This document shows, in pieces, positions 1 through 4,349 of a DNA stretch of 6,796 nucleotides. How positions within the stretch are numbered: the first letter of the stretch is position 1; each line of letters begins with the position of its first letter. The stretch is from an uncultured Oscillospiraceae bacterium (lineage in GTDB: Bacteria > Bacillota > Clostridia > Oscillospirales > Acutalibacteraceae), in contig UQSH01000058.1 in assembly GCA_900543795.1 (NCBI GenBank), forward strand, positions 1 through 6,796, written 5' to 3'. A model generated the notes under the pieces. That model searched no databases. It was given only the letters and a program-made list of their open reading frames with translations, and had not been told where the DNA came from. A program made the position numbers and the translations under genes.

Positions 1-434
1 GGTTCCTGCTGTTTCACCGCCATCAGCTGATAAATCGTATTAAAAGACTGCTTCTGTATCCCTGTTCGATGATACAGTTCCTCTTCTGAAATCTTTTCAT
101 AAACCAGACGATCCATAAAAAGACTCCTGCGATCCCGATAGGCCACTGCATTTCCAAGTCTCTGACCGTTTTTGTCCAAAAGAACAAAGTCTACCGCCCA
201 GGTATCAATCCCCATGCTGACCGGAATTTTTCCTATACGTCTGCATAGCTTCATACCTGTCTTTATTTCCTCAAACAGCCGCTCTACGTTCCAGCATTTC
301 TGTCCGTCTATCTCTTCCATACCATTCTCAAAACGGTAGATCTCCTCCAGCACCAGCCGTCCGTCTTCCATATGCCCCAGAATATGTCGTCCTCCGGATG
401 CTCCGATATCTATCGCAAGAAAGTATTGTTCCAT
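1..434 (-). CDS. rhaB: Rhamnulokinase, N-terminal part (gene runs off the left edge)
   Basis: Rhamnulokinase phosphorylates L-rhamnulose to L-rhamnulose 1-phosphate with ATP, the second step of cytoplasmic L-rhamnose catabolism. The visible 144 codons begin MEQYFLAIDIGASGGR. The DIGASGGR loop at residues 9-16 is the N-terminal phosphate-binding motif of the FGGY/ASKHA kinase fold. GIDTWAVDF at residues 75-83 and the following LLD and AYRDRR stretch (98-103) are typical of RhaB rather than xylulokinase or glycerol kinase. The family is about 480 residues long, so roughly two thirds is missing beyond position 1. The start at 434 has a purine-rich GGTGGAG just upstream; an ATG at 445 is out of frame. 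The gene is clearly richer in GC than the genes to the right. No rhamnose regulator or other rha gene is visible in the window, so the operon context is unknown. The family assignment is confident; separation from close FGGY relatives rests on motifs only. Confidence 0.88.
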   Translation of the reverse strand, partial: MEQYFLAIDIGASGGRHILGHMEDGRLVLEEIYRFENGMEEIDGQKCWNVERLFEEIKTGMKLCRRIGKIPVSMGIDTWAVDFVLLDKNGQRLGNAVAYRDRRSLFMDRLVYEKISEEELYHRTGIQKQSFNTIYQLMAVKQQE

Positions 435-491
435 CGCTCCACCATCCTTCCAGCTTCTTTCTCTGTTACTATCGTACTGAATAATGGGGAT

Positions 492-527
492 AAAAGAAAG
501 AACACCTTTTGGTGTTCTTTTCTTTTT
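492..527 (+). terminator. Hairpin with T-rich tail, intrinsic terminator-like
   Basis: A 10-bp perfect stem (497-506 with 511-520, TTTT loop) is followed by TCTTTTT. Allowing one bulged T at 521, the stem extends about five more A-T/G-C pairs. In the minus direction the tail is CTTTTATC, so it could work both ways. No gene ends immediately before it on either strand: rhaB starts to its left on the minus strand and the cupin starts to its right on the plus strand. It may therefore be left over from a lost neighbour. Confidence 0.6.
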
Positions 528-535
528 GCTTAAAA

Positions 536-692
536 GCAGAAGGACTTGAACCCGTGAGGGTCTGAGCGTTAAGAAAACAGTTCAGTGAACTGTTTTTAGC
601 GAAGAGCGGTGAGGCGGGTACTGTTGCGTAGCAACGGTCGCCGTGCCATTAGTACGCAAGGCGAAGCCGAAGCGGACGACAAGTCCTTCTGC
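536..692. repeat. 157-bp palindromic element with 13-bp terminal inverted repeats and cloverleaf-like interior
   Basis: The ends are a perfect 13-bp inverted repeat: GCAGAAGGACTTG at 536-548 and its complement at 680-692. Inside, four more stems are visible. They are CCC-GTGA-GGG (551-560); a long stem AAAACAGTT/AACTGTTTT (574-596) that extends through 567-571 with 597-601; GTTGC-GTA-GCAAC (623-635) closed further out by GGCG 613-616 with CGCC 639-642; and GGC-GAA-GCC (660-668). Folded as RNA or single-stranded DNA it gives a multi-arm cloverleaf. It has no convincing reading frame. The overall form fits a small non-autonomous dispersed element or a structured RNA; which one cannot be told here. 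The GAACCC stretch near one end recalls a tRNA T-arm, but no complete tRNA can be drawn. Confidence 0.6.
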
Positions 693-756
693 CCCTGCCT
701 GTTTCCCAAATGGGAAGAACATATTCATACAATTAACAATATAACACCTGCTTCGT

Positions 757-785
757 TTAGCAAAGTGCATTTTATTTCATATAAT
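757..785 (+). promoter_or_regulatory. Sigma-A-type promoter of the cupin gene
   Basis: A -35 box TTAGCA at 757-762 (4 of 6 matches to TTGACA), a 17-bp spacer and a perfect -10 TATAAT at 780-785 predict a transcript start near 792. That gives a leader of about 25 nt carrying the ribosome binding site AAGGGA at 802-807. Confidence 0.6.
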
Positions 786-798
786 ACTATGAAATAAA
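771..798. promoter_or_regulatory. Candidate operator: perfect 10-bp dyad over the -10 box
   Basis: TTTATTTCAT at 771-780 is the exact reverse complement of ATGAAATAAA at 789-798, with an 8-bp spacer that contains most of the -10 box. The expected transcript start (about 792) lies inside the right arm, so the dyad is not a complete transcribed hairpin. It is better read as the binding site of a dimeric repressor that would block RNA polymerase. No regulator gene is visible nearby, so the ligand and protein are unknown. Confidence 0.5.
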
Positions 799-816
799 TT
801 GAAGGGAATGTTTTTT

Positions 817-1236
817 ATGAATGAAAGCAGGCAAAGCAGTTTTCAGTTAAAGGATTACGGAAAAGAGCCTTTGGTTTTCAACATTAACAGAATGACGAAA
901 ATGAACAGCAATTTTCGCACCGTTCTGTGGACTGGCGAGCAATTTCAGCTTACGCTGATGAGCATACGGCCGGGAGGAGAAATCGGGATTGAATGCCATG
1001 AGAATGTTGACCAATTCATAAGGATTGAAAGCGGAACGGCACTTGTAAAAATGGGAGATGAGGAAGGCAATCTTTGCTACAAGAGAAAAGCAGACAGAGA
1101 CTTTGCGGTTATTATTCCCGCAGGAACTTGGCACAATATTATTAACATAGGAAGCTTACCTCTTAAAGTTTATTCGATATATGCTCCTCCTGAACATCCG
1201 TTTGGAGCTATTGAGCAATTTCCCGAAAACAAATAA
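817..1236 (+). CDS. Small single-domain cupin protein
   Basis: This is a 139-residue single-domain cupin, probably a cytosolic metal-binding beta-barrel; its substrate is unknown. Cupin motif 1 spans residues 53-73 (GGEIGIECHENVDQFIRIESG region). It fits the spacing G-X5-H-X-H-X4-E-X6-G, but the first histidine is Glu59 and the glutamate position is Gln66, with His61 kept. Motif 2 is PAGTWHNIIN at 101-110, with His106 and Asn110 at the expected places. The ending LKVYSIYAPPEHPFG is characteristic of a subgroup annotated only as 'cupin domain-containing protein', often likened to mannose-6-phosphate isomerase C-termini. The start at 817 is chosen because AAGGGA (802-807) lies 9 nt upstream; an in-frame ATG at 808 abuts the same site and a TTG at 799 precedes it. 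The gene has its own promoter and terminator, so it is a single-gene unit. There is no signal peptide or membrane segment. Confidence 0.85.
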   Translation: MNESRQSSFQLKDYGKEPLVFNINRMTKMNSNFRTVLWTGEQFQLTLMSIRPGGEIGIECHENVDQFIRIESGTALVKMGDEEGNLCYKRKADRDFAVIIPAGTWHNIINIGSLPLKVYSIYAPPEHPFGAIEQFPENK

Positions 1237-1250
1237 AACAACTAAAACAG

Positions 1251-1287
1251 AAAGCACTTCAATAGATTTTGAGGTGCTTTTCCTTTG
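1251..1287 (+). terminator. Intrinsic terminator of the cupin gene
   Basis: A 12-bp stem with one G-T pair (AAAGCACTTCAA at 1251-1262 with 1269-1280) and a 6-nt loop is followed by TTCCTTT. It lies 14 bp after the cupin stop codon and isolates that gene from the one downstream. Confidence 0.75.
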
Positions 1288-1326
1288 CTTAATTATATAA
1301 TAATTATATACTTTTTTTGCAGGTTG

Positions 1327-1335
1327 TGTTAAAAT
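1327..1335 (+). promoter_or_regulatory. Possible extended -10 promoter of the EFR1 gene
   Basis: TG-T-TAAAAT at 1327-1335 is an extended -10 (5 of 6 matches, with the TG one base upstream). The -35 region is poor. It would start transcription near 1342, leaving a leader of about 24 nt with the GAGG ribosome binding site at 1356-1359. A TATAAT also occurs at 1296-1301 but lacks a good -35, so the choice is uncertain. Confidence 0.4.
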
Positions 1336-1365
1336 AATATTCAGAATAATATTGCGAGGTTTTAT

Positions 1366-2118
1366 ATGGTTATATATTTTACAGGAACGGGAAACAGCAG
1401 ATTTATTGCTGAAAAAATATCCGAAGCACTCAACGATGAGTTAGTCAATTCGTTTAACAGTATAAAAAGCAACAAATTTGTTGAATATAACAGTTCAAGA
1501 CCGTACATTTTTGTCTGCCCAACTTATGCTTGGAGAATACCGAGAATTTTTGAAAGATATATAAAATGTTCAACATTTAAAGGCAACAAGGACGCATACT
1601 TTGTTATGACCTGCGGCGGAGAAACGGGAAATGCAGGACATTACTTAAAAAAGCTATGCGAAAAATGTTCGTTAAATTTTAAGGGCGTGGGTGAAATAAT
1701 TATGCCCGAAAACTATACTGCAATGTTTGCAGTTCCCAATCAGGCTGAAGCAGACGAAATAATCAGCAAAGGCGCCTTAAAGGTTGAAGGCATTATCGAA
1801 GCTATACGAAGCGGAAGGGATATTCCGTTTAATTCAGGCGGATTATCGGGTATAATTATGAGCTCTGTTGTTAACTCTGCTTTTTATCCGCTTTTTGTTA
1901 AATCAAAATCATTCAAGGCAAGTGAAAGCTGTATAGGCTGCGGAAAATGTGTAGCACTCTGCCCCCTTAACAATATTAAGCTTACTAACGGAAAGCCTGT
2001 TTGGTCGGATAACTGCACTCACTGTATGGCTTGTATAAACGCCTGCCCCGAAAAAGCTATCGAATACGGAAAAGCTTCCGTAGGCAAGCCGAGATATTAC
2101 AACCTTAAATCAAAATAA
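1366..2118 (+). CDS. EFR1-type flavodoxin-ferredoxin fusion protein
   Basis: This 250-residue soluble electron-transfer protein has two parts. Residues 1-150 are a flavodoxin-like domain: FTGTGNS at 5-11 is the FMN phosphate loop, and PTYAWRIPR at 52-60 and TCGGETGNAG (82-91) are the other flavin-contacting loops. Residues 185-235 are a two-cluster 4Fe-4S ferredoxin. Cluster 1 cysteines are C189, C192, C195 and C199 (CIGCGKC...CP); cluster 2 cysteines are C217, C220, C223 and C227 (CTHCMAC...CP). All eight ligands are present. This architecture is known in anaerobic Bacillota as 'EFR1 family ferrodoxin'. The physiological partners are not established, so low-potential electron transfer between a flavin and iron-sulfur centres is the safe description. 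GAGG lies 6 nt before the ATG. The gene stands alone between two terminators, so no partner enzyme can be inferred from an operon. Length and motifs are complete. Confidence 0.9.
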   Translation: MVIYFTGTGNSRFIAEKISEALNDELVNSFNSIKSNKFVEYNSSRPYIFVCPTYAWRIPRIFERYIKCSTFKGNKDAYFVMTCGGETGNAGHYLKKLCEKCSLNFKGVGEIIMPENYTAMFAVPNQAEADEIISKGALKVEGIIEAIRSGRDIPFNSGGLSGIIMSSVVNSAFYPLFVKSKSFKASESCIGCGKCVALCPLNNIKLTNGKPVWSDNCTHCMACINACPEKAIEYGKASVGKPRYYNLKSK

Positions 2119-2185
2119 AGCGGAATAAATTATGACAACCGAATAGGAAAGAATTGATTTATTCACAGGGTTAGATAAGCAGTGA

Positions 2186-2220
2186 AAAGCGGCGAAGGCA
2201 AGCTCCGCCGCTTTATTATT
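2186..2220. terminator. Bidirectional terminator between convergent genes
   Basis: A 9-bp perfect GC-rich stem, AAAGCGGCG at 2186-2194 with CGCCGCTTT at 2206-2214 and an 11-nt loop, is followed on the plus strand by ATTATTTTTTATTT. In the minus direction the stem is followed by TTTTC, a weaker tail. It lies between the end of the EFR1 gene (plus) and the end of the YhhN gene (minus), so it probably serves both. Confidence 0.72.
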
Positions 2221-2226
2221 TTTTAT

Positions 2227-2922
2227 TTAATCTAAAAATATTATTGAAGACGCAATAAGATATTGCCCTGCGTAATAAAGAAAATGATTTATAAAAATAT
2301 GTATCGGCTTGTTCCAACCTCTGCCGAAATAAGTAAAATTCAAAACAACATCCGAAAGCAGGAAAAGAACGGCGCCGATTGCCATAATTATCATTGATTT
2401 ACTGTGCGTAACGAACGCTGCCAAAATAGAGGTTACGGTTGTCATAGTTAAAAAGATAACATATAAAAGAACGATTCTCCTGTATTTTCCATAATGAACT
2501 CTCATTATATTAGCAGAGAAAACGGAAGCACAGCCGACTGCAACGGAAATTGCAATGCAAACAATTACCCACCAAAGCTCAAACTGAATTTGATGAACTA
2601 TTGCACTTATATAAAATATATGGCCTACAAGAAAAAACAAAAAGCCGGCTTTAAGATAATCGTTAGCGTCTCTTAAATAAATACACTTTAAGTCAAGAGC
2701 AATATCACCCACAAGTCCGAGTGCACCGCCCATAATAATAAATGTTCCGAAAACGGGATTATTAGGATTTGCTATAACGGCAAAAACACTTGTTAAAAGA
2801 TAACAAAGGCTCGATGCGGATTTGAAAAACAGATTTTTTACAGAAGCGCCCTTTGACCTGCTGAACAAAAACGCAATTGAAACAACAAGTCCGGCGGCAA
2901 GCGTGTAGTAATAATATGGCAT
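2227..2922 (-). CDS. YhhN/TMEM86-family membrane protein, probable lysoplasmalogenase
   Basis: This is an integral membrane protein of 231 residues with about eight hydrophobic segments. Family members with known activity (TMEM86B and bacterial homologues) hydrolyse the vinyl-ether bond of lysoplasmalogen, releasing a fatty aldehyde and a glycerophospho-head group. Family marks visible here are FKSASSLC at 33-40, the acidic pair in VGDIALDL (Asp73, Asp77), FLVGHIFYI (His101), LFLLSDVVLNFTYFG (Ser190-Asp191) and NHFLYYAGQ (Asn212-His213). These polar residues inside hydrophobic helices are the likely active site. The length matches the family (about 210-240). AAGGAGG at 2932-2938 lies 9 nt before the ATG. 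The gene begins 24 bp after the MATE stop codon, with only its ribosome binding site between, so it is the second gene of that operon. Many anaerobic clostridia make plasmalogens, which fits the role, but activity of this protein is inferred from family membership. Confidence 0.85.
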   Translation of the reverse strand: MPYYYYTLAAGLVVSIAFLFSRSKGASVKNLFFKSASSLCYLLTSVFAVIANPNNPVFGTFIIMGGALGLVGDIALDLKCIYLRDANDYLKAGFLFFLVGHIFYISAIVHQIQFELWWVIVCIAISVAVGCASVFSANIMRVHYGKYRRIVLLYVIFLTMTTVTSILAAFVTHSKSMIIMAIGAVLFLLSDVVLNFTYFGRGWNKPIHIFINHFLYYAGQYLIASSIIFLD

Positions 2923-2946
2923 ATACTATTCCCTCCTTGAAATTAA

Positions 2947-4284
2947 TTATTGTGCAAGATAAATGAATTGCTTTCGTTTCTTTAAGTATATCACAATAAG
3001 GGGTATGTCTGCAAGTACCCATGCAAAAGGACCTGCAAAGCAAACCGCTTTAAAGCCGAAAGCAGGAGTTAAAAGGAATGAAACAACCATTCTGCCGATT
3101 AATTCTCCTGCGCCGGCAATAGTGTTTGCATAGGTAAAGCCAAGTCCTTGAAGAGTGTTTCTAAACACAAACAGCAGGCAAACAAAAATATAACACGCGG
3201 CAATTGTGTATAGATACTGCGTTGCATACTGCATAATTTGTGCGTCATAGCTATCCATAAACAAATGAACGGCATAAGGTCCCGCCAAGGCAAGAACTCC
3301 GCTGCAACAAACGCAAACGCAAGCGTCAAGAAGCAGTATTTTCTTAACGGCATCAATAATTCTTGAATAATTCCCTGCGCCGTAATTTTGTGCAACAAAG
3401 GTTGCGTTTGCAACGCCAAGCGCACTCATAGGCAGATTAAGTATCTGCTCCACTCTGCCGGCGGCAGTTAATGCGGCTATTGCAGAAGAGCCGAAGGAGT
3501 TAACCGCACTTTGAAGTATCATTGAGCCAACAGAGGTTATTGTGAATTGAAGCGAAACGGGAACGCCGAGCTTTAACTGTTCAATAGATGTTTTTAAATC
3601 GGGTAATAAATCTCTTTTGGAAATAGACACGCTTTTTTCAATTTTCAAAACATAAAAGCCTGCAAAAAGAGTTGCGCATAAATACGATAAAACCGTTGCC
3701 GCGGCGGCTCCTTCAACGCCGAAATGCAGAGTTTTTACCAAAAGAATATCAAGAAAAAAATTGACCGTTACACTTACTGCAAGAAACATCAACGGCTTTT
3801 TACTGTTGCCTACCGCTCTTGATATTCCTATGAAATTATTGAAAAGCATTTGAAGAGGAACACCGAAATACAGTATATTAATATATGCACGCGAAAGTTC
3901 AATTATGTTATCAGGTGTATTTATAAGGCGCAAAATCGGATTTGAAACAATATGAGCCACCACAACAAAAAATAACCCGATAATAAACGAAATCGAAATG
4001 CTGTTTCCCGCATACTTATTCATTTTCTTAAAGTCCCCTGCCCCGAATTTTTGAGCAACGGGAATAGTAAATCCGCTTGTTAAGCCAAGCGCAGTTCCGA
4101 TAATAAAGCTGTTTATTGAGCCTATATTTCCAACTGCGGCAAGTGCTTCGGTGCTGACATATCTGCCAACAATTATGTTATCAACAAAATTATATGAAAA
4201 TTGAAGCAATGAGCTGAACATTATCGGCAAAGCAAAGGAAGAAATTGTTTTAACGGGCTTACCCGTCAGCATATCATTTTTCAT
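2947..4284 (-). CDS. MATE family efflux transporter
   Basis: This 445-residue membrane protein has about twelve transmembrane segments in two similar halves and is complete for the family (typically 440-460). MATE proteins expel cationic or aromatic compounds in exchange for Na+ or H+. Diagnostic stretches are the first helix ending VDNIIVGRY (34-42), ALAAVGNIGS (47-56), the repeat-2 loop AQNYGAGN (298-305) and FRNTLQGLG (374-382), a hallmark of the bacterial NorM/DinF/MepA-like group. The C-terminus ends in a short basic tail (KKRKQF). The substrate cannot be read from sequence. The start is supported by GAGG at 4290-4293, 5 nt before the ATG, and by the canonical opening MLTGKPVKTI. A promoter at 4318-4345 and an ATA repeat in the leader precede it. 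It is the first gene of a two-gene operon with the YhhN-family gene. Confidence 0.93.
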   Translation of the reverse strand: MKNDMLTGKPVKTISSFALPIMFSSLLQFSYNFVDNIIVGRYVSTEALAAVGNIGSINSFIIGTALGLTSGFTIPVAQKFGAGDFKKMNKYAGNSISISFIIGLFFVVVAHIVSNPILRLINTPDNIIELSRAYINILYFGVPLQMLFNNFIGISRAVGNSKKPLMFLAVSVTVNFFLDILLVKTLHFGVEGAAAATVLSYLCATLFAGFYVLKIEKSVSISKRDLLPDLKTSIEQLKLGVPVSLQFTITSVGSMILQSAVNSFGSSAIAALTAAGRVEQILNLPMSALGVANATFVAQNYGAGNYSRIIDAVKKILLLDACVCVCCSGVLALAGPYAVHLFMDSYDAQIMQYATQYLYTIAACYIFVCLLFVFRNTLQGLGFTYANTIAGAGELIGRMVVSFLLTPAFGFKAVCFAGPFAWVLADIPLIVIYLKKRKQFIYLAQ

Positions 4285-4293
4285 ATTGACCTC

Positions 4294-4311
4294 ATAATAA
4301 TAATAATAATA
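4294..4311. repeat. Trinucleotide repeat (ATA)6 in the MATE leader
   Basis: Six exact ATA units (TAT on the transcribed strand) fill nearly all of the predicted untranslated leader between the MATE promoter and its GAGG ribosome binding site. Changes in unit number would alter leader length, not the reading frame. Confidence 0.75.
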
Positions 4312-4317
4312 TGAAAT

Positions 4318-4345
4318 ATTATATCACTATATGGTTAAAAGTAAA
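4318..4345 (-). promoter_or_regulatory. Sigma-A-type promoter of the MATE-YhhN operon
   Basis: Read on the minus strand: -35 TTTACT (4345-4340, 4 of 6 matches), a 16-bp spacer and a perfect -10 TATAAT (4323-4318). Transcription should start near 4311, about 27 nt before the MATE ATG. The -35 box lies only 5 bp past the stop codon of the polyvalent fragment. Confidence 0.62.
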
Positions 4346-4349
4346 GCCG

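Noticed and set aside
536..620. A tRNA gene suggested by the GAACCC stretch
   Set aside because: No 7-bp acceptor stem, anticodon loop or D-arm can be laid out on either strand; the closing stem is 13 bp and the loop sizes do not fit.
703..716. Small palindrome TTCCC-AAAT-GGGAA upstream of the cupin promoter
   Set aside because: The arms are only 5 bp (6 bp with a 2-nt loop), it has no T-tail, and it lies outside the promoter boxes; too weak to call.
609..797. 62-codon frames on both strands across the palindromic element (plus 609-797, minus 582-770)
   Set aside because: They lie mostly within hairpin DNA and the promoter, have no ribosome binding site and their sequence is not protein-like.
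799..816. Cupin starting at TTG 799 or ATG 808
   Set aside because: The ribosome binding site AAGGGA (802-807) overlaps or abuts those starts; only ATG 817 has normal 9-nt spacing.
3099..3425. 108-codon minus-strand frame inside the MATE gene
   Set aside because: It is an out-of-frame shadow of the transporter with no family features or start signals.
4281..4295. A four-codon upstream frame whose TGA overlaps the MATE start
   Set aside because: It has no ribosome binding site of its own and the arrangement is easily produced by chance from the ATA repeat and the GAGG site.
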